Source: an uncultured Parvularculaceae bacterium (GTDB lineage Bacteria; Pseudomonadota; Alphaproteobacteria; Caulobacterales; Parvularculaceae). Taken from it: DNA of 36,431 nt. This document shows, in pieces, positions 10,258 through 22,500 of this stretch (its first letter is position 1; each line of letters begins with the position of its first letter). Both the position numbers and the translations under genes were made by a program. Under the pieces are notes generated by a model, which ran no database searches, was not told where the DNA came from, and saw nothing but the letters and a program-made list of their open reading frames with translations. The stretch is from positions 1 to 36,431 of the forward strand of contig CALLVA010000207.1 of assembly GCA_938010655.1 (NCBI GenBank), given 5' to 3'.

Positions 10258-10402
10258 GTTGCGGATAGGTTCCTGTTTTTCCATTATTTTCCAAGTTCTA
10301 AATGCATGCAATCCAGATCTAAAATACATCATAAATCACGTTTTAGTTCATAAATACAATGCCTTATAATAATACCGAAGAGGGCAGCTAAAGTTATCTA
10401 TT

Positions 10403-10418
10403 GAGCGATAAGTCGCTC
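10403..10418. promoter_or_regulatory. Perfect inverted repeat GAGCGA-TAAG-TCGCTC in the adhesin upstream region
   Basis: Direct reading of line 10381. Confidence 0.3.
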
Positions 10419-10489
10419 GGAAAATGCAACCCATGGATATGAAAAATATAAAACACAACTTAAGGTAGTATTCATAAATATTTCGTACA

Positions 10490-10518
10490 TTCTCTCTTTC
10501 GGATCACCTTAGAGAGGA
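10490..10518 (+). promoter_or_regulatory. Predicted hairpin covering the Shine-Dalgarno of the giant adhesin gene
   Basis: ttctctct (10490-10497) can pair with agagagga (10511-10518; seven Watson-Crick pairs and one G-U) around a 13-nt loop. The 3' arm is the likely SD, 8 nt before ATG 10527. Confidence 0.4.
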
Positions 10519-10526
10519 ACAGGCAA

Positions 10527-13500
10527 ATGTCTTTGAGAGCAAAAATACTCGAACGCGGAACACAAGTTCAAGTTGAGTCGTTTGAATTTTCAGGAGAAAT
10601 TGTTCTAGAGCATGCAGCTCAGGATATATCCTTAAATTTGAGCTCTATTGATATAAGCTCATATAATAAGAACCTAAACGACTTGGTGATTACTTTAGAG
10701 AATGGTGATGTTGTCACCATTAAAGACTATTTCCTTGCAGGCTTAGACAATGAGAAAAATAGACTTTTCATAAGTGAATCAGGGGAAATTCTACCAGTTG
10801 ATCTGGCGCATCTCGAACCTCAATTACCAATTGGCGTTTCAAACGCATCTGCGCAAGTTCAAGCGTCGCTAACGGTTGGCTTAGAAGCAGAACCGGCGAC
10901 ATCTCTTATTTTCAGCGAGTCTTCTTCTCTTATTGGCGCTGCAGGTTTGTCTCCTGCTGCTGTGACTGGTCTTGTCGGTGGTGGTGTTGCCTCTTCTGCA
11001 GCAGTATTATCCGGTTCTGGGAATAATAATAGTAGCTCTCCCAATGAAGACGTGACTGATACAGCTCCGCCTGTTGCGCCAAGTGTTGATCCTATTGAGA
11101 ATAATAATCCAACGCCTGAAATTAAAGGTAAGGTGACTCTAGGAATAGGGGAAACGCTCGAAGTTGTTGTCGATGGCATCACTTATAGTGTTGCCAATGG
11201 CAATCTTAACATTGATGCCAATGGAAATTGGTCCCTTACAGTGGAGCAACCCTTGTCGGAAGGCACCCATGATGTCGTTGCTACGATCACTGATGCAGCA
11301 GGAAACAGCACAACAGACACGAGTTCCGCTGAAATCACTATCGACACAACGGCGCCAACCGCCCCAGCCGTAGACGCTATTGAGAGCGCAAACGCAACAC
11401 CCACCATCACAGGTTCTGCGACTTTAGGGCAAGGTGAGACTCTTGAAGTCACCGTTAATGGCGTGGTCTATAGTGTTGCCAATGGTAATCTTACAATTGA
11501 TAGTTCAGGGAACTGGTCTCTCACACCGGCGACACCTTTAAGTGAGGGAACGCATGACGTTGAAGCCACTGTCACCGACGCTGCGGGAAACAGCACAACT
11601 GATTCAAATTCTGGTGAGATTATAATTGATACGACTCCGCCAGCAGCGTCATCTGTTGATGCCCAGACGGTCAATAACGCAATGCCGACTATTACAGGCA
11701 ACGCCACTTTGAATACGGGTGAAACACTTGAAGTCACTATCGGCGGCGTGGTCTATAGTGTTGCCAATGGCAATCTGACCATCGATAGTACAGGCAATTG
11801 GTCTCTCACAGTTGCCGCGCCTTTGGATGAAGGTCAGAATGACGTTGTTACAACTGTTACGGATGCCGTTGGCAATAGCACGACAGATACATCAAGCAAT
11901 GCGATTACCATCGACACATCTATTGCTGCACCAACAGTTGATATGCCTGGCGCCAGCGATACGACACCTGTCATCACTGGGACCGCTGAAGCAGGCTCGA
12001 CAGTCACTCTTGTGATTAACGGAACCACTTTCACGACAATCGCTACGTCTGGCGGTACTTATTCAGTAGACACCGAAATCGATACGCCCACCTCTGGTGG
12101 TCCGTTTACGCCGCTTGGCGAGGGTGCTCACGATGTGACAGTGACATCTGTCGACGCGGCTGGAAACTCTGCTTCCGACACAACCTTCGACGAGATTACA
12201 ATAGATACGTCTATCGCTGCGCCGACAGTTGATCCTATTACGTCTAACCTTACAACGCCGACAATCACCGGAACAGCTGAAGCAGGTTCTACAGTAACGG
12301 TCGTTGTTGGCGGCGCGACTTATGAAGTCACCGCGACTGATCCGGGCGGAACATGGTCTGTGGATACGGGCGCTGCAACACCAGTTTCCGGGACATTCAC
12401 AGCCTTAAGTGAAGGCGATCATGACATAACAGTGACATCTGTTGATGCTGCAGGAAACGCTGCTTCTGACACAACCTCAAATGAGATTACGATAGATACG
12501 TCTATAGCTGCGCCGACAGTTGATCCTATTACGTCTAATCTAACAACACCAACGATCACAGGGACAGCCGAAGCAGGTTCCACTGTGACTGTTGTTGTTG
12601 GCGGTGCAACTTATGAAGTTATGGCGACTGAGCCCGGCGGCATATGGTCTGTTGATACAGGCACAGCAACACCAACATCCGGTACGTTTGAGCCGAATTT
12701 GAATGGGGCAAACGAAGTCGAAGTTACTTCAACAGATGCCGCAGGCAATAGTCGTTCTGATACGACAATGGGTGAGTTGGTTCTGGATACAACAGCCCCA
12801 ACAGTTGAGATTACGATTGATGATAACGCCCTTGCCGCAGGCGAGACAGCGACTGTTACGGTTAACTTCAGCGAGCAACAGACTAATTTTGATTTGAATA
12901 ATATTATCGTTAGTGGCGGCACGTTAGGGCCGCCTAGTGTTTTCCCAGATGATACCACTACGTTATTTTTCACGTTCACACCAACGCCAGGTGTTGATGT
13001 GCCCGCGCAAATTCGTATTGCAGATGGAGCCTTTACGGACGTTAATGGGAATGTAGGTATCGGAGATGTGCTCGACTTTAATGTCGACACAGTTGGCATT
13101 TCGACACCGACAATTTCCTCTATTGAAACAAATGATACGACCCCCGTGATCACAGGGACAGCAGAAGCAGGCTCCACAGTTACCGTTGTGGTTGGCGGCG
13201 CGACTTATGAAGTTACCGCGACTGACCCGGGTGGTGCATGGTCTGTGGATACAGGCAACGCGACGCCAATATCAGGCACGTTTGCGCCAAATGTGAATGG
13301 TACGAATGAAGTGGCTGTGACATCAACAGATGCTGCAGGAAATTCCAGTTCCGATACGACAATGGGTGAATTGGTTCTGGATACAACAGACCCTGCCGCG
13401 CCAATTATTAATATGGCAAATGCAGCTGGTGTCTCAGGCACAGCAGAACCCGGCGCGACTGTAACCATCGTGATTGGTGGTGAGACTTACACGACACAAG

Positions 13501-16500
13501 CGAGTGACCCTGATGGAACATTTTCTATCACGCCAACATCGCCTGATACTTTTGATATCAACGAACCCATCGTCGCGACAACGACTGACGCTGCTGGAAA
13601 TTTGTCCGCAGAGACGAATGATATTATTGGTGATAATATTGTTTCCGGTACAGCGGGTGATGATGTCATTGATAATAATTATACAAGCGATCCGCATAAT
13701 GACGTTGTTGATGGCGCGGATGGTGATGACGACTTTATTCAAGCTGGAGAGGGTAATGATACGATCCTTGCAGGTGCTGGAAATGACAATGTAACGGGTG
13801 AAGCTGGTGATGATAATATTACAGGCGGCGCAGGTAGTGATACGCTTGATGGGGGAGATGGTGCGGATACGTTTAACTTAAATGTGGTCAGCGTAGAGAA
13901 TACAACTGACTCGTTTGACCCTTCTATCACGACAGCTTTTTCTGCTATCTCGAATGAACAAGTGCTCGATATTGACCGTTTGAACCCTGAATTTAATGAT
14001 GAGCATACGGAAATTGTGTCAGTCACATTATATGTGTCCAATACAAATGGGTCTACAGGCTATCTGCGCCTGAATGTAGGGGGGCAACTATCTGATGTGC
14101 ATGAAGTTATGCCAAATCAAGCGGAAACGGCCATTACATTCACATTCCCTAGCGGGTCGGTGATCAATCCGGGTGGTACGGCCAATCCATCTTCTGCCAA
14201 TGGTGTGAATCTGACACCGCAATTTCTTCACAATCCTGAAGGAACTGGGGGAACAAATAATGGTATACGCGCAAGTCTGAGATTCCGATCTGCACCTGAT
14301 GCCGAAGCCGTAAATGTTATCGGCATTGGCTCAACAGGTTTCCAGGCAGAAGCCGTGTTGAATTTCGTCACTGAAAATGATTTGGGTGGAGATGTGATCA
14401 TCGGTGGGGAAGGTGGCACTGATAATGACACAATCAATCTGTCTACGGTGAATACAGGTATCACGCTTGATTTAACAGCTGGAACAGAGGCGGATTTAGA
14501 ATCTGGATCGGTAACGGCAGGCGGCGAAACAGCGACATTTACGCAGATCGAAAACCATATTCTTGGTACGGCGGATGATACGATTATTATTAACGATGAT
14601 CATATCACGGCTCTGAGCGATGCTGGGAACACAACAAACATAGATGCTGGCGACGGGTTTGATCGTATTGAAATTGAAGGCGCTGATGTTGTTCTGGATG
14701 CTGGTGACCTGGCGGCTGGTTCAATCAGTAATTTCGAGATGATTGATATTACGGGATCAGGCGATAATACGCTTAACCTTTCCAACACCGAGATTGATGC
14801 GCTTACTGATAGCGACAACGAACTCTATATTAACGGAAACACTGGCGATGTCGTCATCATTGGTGGCACATTAACAGCAACTGGCACGACAACCGAATTT
14901 GAAGGCGTCACCTATAATATTTTTTCCGACGGTACACGAACGCTTTATGTAGCTGACGGTGTTGCTGTTGACCCGGTAGGGCCAACTATTGAAACCACGT
15001 CAACTGGCACAAACACAATCCTCGCCGGGACAGGCGAACCTGGTGCTACAATTGTTCTGACAGATGATAGTGGAACAAGCATCGCGCTTGTTGATACAAA
15101 TGGTGATCCTCTCAGCTCAAGTGAAGTTACTGTTGGCTCTGACGGCACATGGACAGCGATCCCGGCATCCGCTATTGGAGATGATTTTACTGTTACAGCG
15201 ACTCAAACAATCGGAGATAATGTTCAGGACGCAACGGAAACTGTCGTGCTCGATACGGACAATGATGGTGTGCGCAATACCGTCGATATTGATGATGATA
15301 ATGATGGTATTCTGGATACGAATGAAACGGATATATCTACCTACACTATTGAGCCGGGTGGTACATTTAATGCCCAAGGTGGTGCTTTGCTTAATGCATC
15401 AAATAATGGTGTCAATTCAGATACGCCAACTGAAGGCAGCCATGTTTATGCTTTTGATAATCAAACCTTGACGGGAACATTCTTTCAAGATTTGGGTGAA
15501 ATTACGGAAGCGGGCACATATAGCCTCTCAATTGATTTGATTAATCTTGATAATGCAAGTTTCACCGATAATTTCTTGGCTGCGCTGACGTCTGATGGAA
15601 CATCTGCCACAGATATCGGAACGGTTTTGCAATCGTCTGATATTAGTACATTTGTTGCACCGGGACCAAACGAGTCTCAAGTCTTGACCTTGGAATTAAC
15701 GGTTGCAGAGGGTGATCCGCTTATTGGATCGTCTCTTGGATTCGCTTTCTCTGTCGAGCCCGGGAGCCCTTCAGGTAATATCGCGATCGACAATCTCCTT
15801 TTAAGTGCACCAATTGATTCTGATGGTGATGGTATCATCAACAGTCTTGATGCAGATTCAGACAATGGTGGCATTGGCGATAATATCGAAGCGCAATTCG
15901 ATCAGCCCTTTGTTACCCCTTCTGGCAATGATGATGATGGCGATGGGCTTGATGATGCCTATGACGCAACACCAGATAGTGGCGCGGCAGATTCGGTTGG
16001 CTTAACGCCAGCGGACACGGATAGCGATGGCATACCAGACCATCTTGATGGGCCAGTTCCAGATGCGCTGCCCGCACCTGTGGTGATTAACGCATTGACG
16101 TCTGGCGTCGAAGGGACAGCTGTGCCCGGGTCAACGATCACAATTACAACGCCAGGCGAAACGCCCGGCGATCCCGACATCACTTTGGAGACTGTCACTG
16201 TTGATGCAAATGGCCAATTTGCCATCAATTTTGACCCACAGATAGAAGAGAATACTGAGATCACAGTGATCCAGAGCGATGTCCCTCATTTTGTTGGTAC
16301 GGCTCAGGAAAATACGACATCTGAAGCAATGCAAACACTAGAATTAGATACTGATGGCGATGGTGTTGCGGATAGTATTGATATTGATGATGACAATGAT
16401 GGTATTGTTGATACGGCTGAAGATTTACTTGATATTCAAATCGCAAGTGCGGACAGTTTTGATAGTGTTGCTGGCATTGCAACAGGAACTCTCACCAGTT

Positions 16501-19500
16501 TGGGAGAAGCGATCGGTGTCACTGTAGAAGGCATAAATGGTGGTGGTGTTACTGGCGTCAGCACTGGAAATAGTTTGTATAATTTTGAAGAAGGTGTTCT
16601 TGGTACAATACGCACGTCTTTTGATAGTCCTGTTACAGATATCACGGTCGATTTTTATAGTATCTATCAAAATAATGCGATTGGTAATTTCTCAGTGATT
16701 TTAACTGATGGGACTGCCTTCAATAATTTGACCTTTGATATAGGCTCAACCCTACCTGGTACGTTTGGCGATACGGGGAATATTGTTAGCATCGATACCA
16801 CGCGCACAGATGGCATGAATGCTATTGTCGATGGTAATGGTGGATCAACACAGGCTGGAGGTACTTTAACGTTTCCTACTCTAACAACGTCTGTAATATT
16901 AGCAGGTGGCGGTATCTCATCATTCTCATTTGAAACATTGGACAATGGTGCAGATTTTGGAGCTAGTTTTTCCATTCATGCCAGTTCATTTATTAGTATT
17001 GATGCAGATAGTGATGGTGTCTTGAATAGTCTCGAAACGGATAGTGATGATGGTGGTGTGTTGGATACTATTGAAGCACAAGCTACTGTCCCTCTACAGA
17101 TTCTCGCATCAGGTATCGATAGTGATAATGACGGTTTGGATGATGCATTTGATGCAACGCCGGATAGTGGTGCGGCTGGGTCCATTGGGCTCTCTCTGGC
17201 CGATTCAGATAATGACGGCATGCCAGATCATCTGCAGACAGATAGTAATGGCAATGATGCAGCTATCATCACTCAGGCGTTGACTTCAGGTGTTGAAGGT
17301 GTGGGGGCACCTGGTGCGACCATCGTTCTTTCTGGCGTTGGCGTACCAACTGATCCACTTGTCGTAGATGCAAATGGCTTCTTCTCGGTTGAGTTTGATC
17401 CACAAATTGCCGAAGCAACACCTGTTACAGCCACGCAAACCTTGGGTGCTGATGCGCCAGTTGTCTCTGCACCTGTAAATGCGCAACTTGATACGGATGC
17501 AGATGGAATCGCGGATTCTATCGATATCGACGATGATGGCGATGGCATTCTGGATGTGAATGAAACAGCGCTGTTGTTCTCCATAGAATCCGGCACAATC
17601 AGCGTCGACGGAAATCACAACTTTATCGGATCTGGTGGCGCAGGAATTGAAGCGACGGAAGGAGTGACGACACTCAATCTGGCACCTGAAATCAATCAAA
17701 CAACAACGGCATTTCTAGCCCTACAAACGATTACAACACCGGGGACTTACACGGCAACAATCGATGTAGGAAATTATAACAATGCTGCCTTTCCCAGTGA
17801 TTCATTCATTAGTTTGACGGTTGGGGGAACAAGTGCAACAGACCTTGGTAGTTTTGTCGGCGTAACCTTAAATGATCCGATACCAGCCTCTGGCGAAATA
17901 GAGCAATGGGTTGTGCAACTTGTTGTGGAAGAAAACTCTCCACTTATCGGTCAGGACCTTGGCTTCGCTGCTATTCAAACAAACACAGAAACGGCTATTT
18001 CTAACTCATCCTTTGATAACCTTCAATTACGAACGCCGTTTGATCCTGACGCACCAGCACAAATGGATATCGATACCGACAATGATAATACTGTGGATCG
18101 TCTGGATACAGATAGTGACAATGGCGGTATTGCCGATAATGTTGAAGCGCAGCTTGGGCAGACCTTTATTGCGCCAAGCGGTATCGATAGTGATAAAGAC
18201 GGGCTCGATGATGCTTTTGATCAAGACCTTACAGGCGCAGAGGGCTCCGTTGGCTTAACGCCTGTAGACACAAATGGTGATGGGATTGCGAATATCTTTG
18301 ACGACCAAGGGGGCATCGACACTCAACCTGTTCCGACGATTACAGAGGCGTTGACCTCTGGTATTGAAGGAAAAGGTATTCCGGGATCCTTGATCGAAAT
18401 CACAGATGTTGGCGGGACAACTATTGGAACTGCGACGGTTGATGAGAATGGTGATTTCGCTGTGACCTTCGCCACGCCTCTTGCTGAAGGTGCTGACATC
18501 AATGTTGCGCAAACACTGGACGCGGCTGATTTGCCGGCGGGCTTTACAGCCCCCGCAGGTGTTGCAACAGCGCCAGCTGAGCTAGACACCGATGGTGATG
18601 GTGTTAGTGATGCGCTTGATATTGATGACGATAATGACGGTATTCTGGATTATACCGAAATTGAAATTGAAGGTGGCCCATTAGGGGCGATTATTGGCAC
18701 AGGTGTTGATGGCGATGAGCTGACAATAAACTTTGGTGATGGCGACATTACGAATTCTGTCACTTTCAACACCCTATCGGTAGCAGGTGTGAACCCAAAT
18801 AATGGTGTATTTTCCTTGCGCGAAGGCGGCGGCGGAGCGGTCTTAAACTCCCCACAAACGTTCTCGTTTGACGTCCCAGTATCAGATGTCGCTTTACGTT
18901 TCAGTGGCATAGCTGGCCCAACAAGAATAGGGCGCTTTAGTGTGACCTATGAGGACGGTACTGTTCAGGAGAATGTTGAATTCCACATCATCAATAATAA
19001 TCCACGTTTAACCGTTGTAAACTTCAATGGTGAAACGACGATCCGAGGCTCAGATAATAGTAATCAGGGAACGGGCACAGTTGAATTCTTGAACCTTAAT
19101 TCAGAGCTTAGAATTGAATCCGTCAGTTTTGAGCAACTCAATAGGAGTACTGCGACTCTTGGGGGAGGCGTACAGCCTTTAATTCCTGATGTTGATAGAA
19201 GTATTGATACCGATAGCGATCTTATCGTCAATCATCTTGATACGGATAGTGATGATGGTGGTATCGATGATAATACCGAAGCGCAATATGGGCAGACCAT
19301 TGTCGCACCAACAGGCAATGATGCTGATCATGATGGTCTTGATGATGCTTATGATAATGCCGAAGGTATTGCGGGCTCTGATGGTCTTCAACCTGTTGAT
19401 ACCAATCACGATGGTATTTTTGACTTTACGGATGATCAAGGGGGCATCGACACTCACCCTGCACCGACAATAACAGAAGCGCTGACTTCTGGCGTTGAAG

Positions 19501-22500
19501 GGACCGGCATTCCAGGGTCTTCAATCGTTGTGACTGATGCTGGTGGTGCAACAATCGGAACGGCGACGGTTGATGAGAATGGCGAATTCGCTGTGACCTT
19601 CGCCACGCTTCTTACTGAAGACGCGGACATTAATGTTGCGCAAACACTGGACGCGGCTGATTTACCAGCAGGCTTTACAGCCCCTGCAGGCGTTTCAACA
19701 GCGCCAGCAGCGCTAGACACTGATGGAGATGGCGTCGGTGATGCTGTTGATATTGATGATGATAATGATGGTATTCTGGATGTGAATGAGTCGGCATCAC
19801 TTTTTGTCAGCGAGTTCAATGGTACTTTTGGGTCTCTAACAGAAACGAATGCCCGTGATTTGCAAAGCTCTGTCTCTGGCTATTCTTTTGCAGCATCGAA
19901 TAATGCTGCTGGCCAATATGCTGTTGTGAATGCAGCAGGCGCAGATAGTTTCCATGGGGCGACTTTATTCGATCACCTGATCGACAATACGACTGATCAA
20001 GCAGACGGTGCATTTTTGGTGGTGAATGGCGCTTCGACGCAAGGTGCGTTTTTCTCAGAACAAATCATACTTGATGCTAACACCAGTTATGATTTTGGAT
20101 TCTTCTCAGCAAACGGAGTCCCCGCTTCGATTGCTAACAGTAATCCATTCGAAATTGGTCTGCGCATTATTAATTCAGACGGTGTTATCGTCGCCAATAT
20201 TGCAGATGGGCCACAAACAAGCAGTGACTGGGTGGAGCATTCTGACTCTTTCAATACTGGAAGTGAAACACAATTTACAATTGAAGTGTTCAATATATCC
20301 ACTCAGGCAAGTGGAAATGATTTCGCAATTGATGATATTTTCGTTCGTGCATCAAGCTCTACGGAGAATAATGATATTGATGGCGATGGAATCATTAATC
20401 GTCTCGACACAGACAGCGACGATGCTGGTCTATCCGACAATGCTGAAGCACAGTTTAACCAGACCTTCATTGCACCAAGTGGTGTTGATAGTGACGATGA
20501 TGGACTTGATGACGCTTATGATCAAAACCTATCTGGCGTCGATGGTTCCATTGGTTTAATTCCGGCAGATACGAATGGCGATGGTCTAATTGATGCTTAT
20601 GATCCAGGCTTTATTAATGGTAGTTTTAGCAATAATGGTGAAGGATGGGTGCTAGATGTAACCCACGTTAATCCGGTTAATAATATAGCAAATATCACAG
20701 TTGCTGGAAATGGCAGGTTAGTCTTTAATGGCGGAGATGCCAACTTTGGAGGCAGTGCTGAGCAAACCTTTAGCACGGTTGTTGGGCGCGAATATACTGT
20801 CACCTTCGATTACTTCAAAGGCGGCGGCGCTAATTCTTCTGGGAACATGTTGACAGTTTCTGCTTTAGGAGAAGGTATCGAGATCGCCTCTGAAAATTAT
20901 AATAATCTAATTCCAGCAGGACAAAATGCGACATTTACATTTGTTGCGACTGAAACAAGCACAACATTGCGCTTCACGGACGCCAATTCAACTGGCTTGA
21001 CGAATAGCAATGATATTCATGTCGATAATATAATGGTTGATGGAGTAGGGTTGAACTTTGGTGAGTCTGATGTTGCACCTGTTACAATTAGTAATGTCAC
21101 TGAAGGTACTACCATCACGGGCACAGGCGTTCCTGGTGCGACGATCACTCTACTGGACGATCTCGGTACAGATATTGGTACTGGAATAGTCGGCACCGAT
21201 GGAACTTATGCAATAATCCTTGCAACGCCAATTAGTGCGACGACGGAGATTACAGCGACGCAAAGTGCGATTCCGCATCTCGTCAATGAAGCAGACCCCA
21301 ATGCCACAAGCACGGCAACGACAACAGTTTCCATCGCAACAGCAGCGACTGTTACAGCCATTGTTGTAGGGGGTGATTCTGATCCAGACGGTCTGGCAGA
21401 TAGTAATGCTACGATCTTCAATGTCGGTGAGATAATTACTGTCTCTGCTACATTTAGCGAAGCAGTTGATGTTACGGGAACGCCTGTTGTCTTCTTGAAT
21501 GTGGGTACTGAAACAGTTGCAGCGACCTATGCGTCAGGCAGCGGCACTGATACGTTGGTGTTTGAATATGAGGTACACACCTTCGATGGCGATACGGATG
21601 GTGTTGACGTTAGCGCCAATGCGATCGACCTGAATGGTGGTATGATCGTTAACTCCGCAGCGACAAGTTTTACAGCCAACCTTGATCATGCCCCGGCAAG
21701 TGATCCACGTGCCGTTGAAACATTGGCCATAAATGCACAAATTATTCGCGGAACGACTGTAGACTTTGATAATCTTGAGACAGGTAGCGATATTTCTAGT
21801 GCTGGTGATGTAAACGGAGATGGCTTTGAGGACTTCATTATCGGTGCGCCGTTCCAGCGCAACAATTATGCTGTAACGCCTCTTGATGGACGTGCCTATG
21901 TGATTTATGGCGGCTCAGATCAAAATGAAATTGATCCTGCAAACCTTACAGCAGATCAAGGTTTTGAAATCCTTGGAAGTGAACCGTTTATTGCGGACCG
22001 CGTATCGTCAGTAGGTGATATTAACGGGGATGGTTTTGATGATGTGTTTATTTCAACCTTCGATAATAATACTGAAGGCGGGCATATCATTTATGGCCGT
22101 GAAAACGGTATTAATATTGATCTTGCTAACATCCCTTCGGGAGCAGGCACACAGATTATTACAAGCGATGCCAGTATAAGTTACTTAGGCCGTGATGTTG
22201 TCGGTCTCGGAGATATTAATGGCGATGGGATAGGCGATTTTGCAATCTCAGCTATTCGGGGCGGTACCACGACAAGCCTTGAGCCCACAAGTTTTGTTTA
22301 TGTGGCTTTTGGCCAATCTAATATGAGTGATACTTTTAATGTCAATTCCATAGTGAATGGCGGCGCTGGCGGTTTCAGTATTGAAGGACAGCATTTCCGG
22401 AATATCAATGCAGGCTTGGGAGGTACGAATGATGGCCTCGGATTCAATATTGAAGCCGTAGGGGACATCAATGGTGATGGTTTTAACGATATTGCTATTA

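Noticed and set aside
12192-12780. Regularly repeated DNA considered as a CRISPR-like or satellite array
   Set aside because: Period is 291 nt, in frame, and encodes Ig-like domains; no short repeats with unique spacers.
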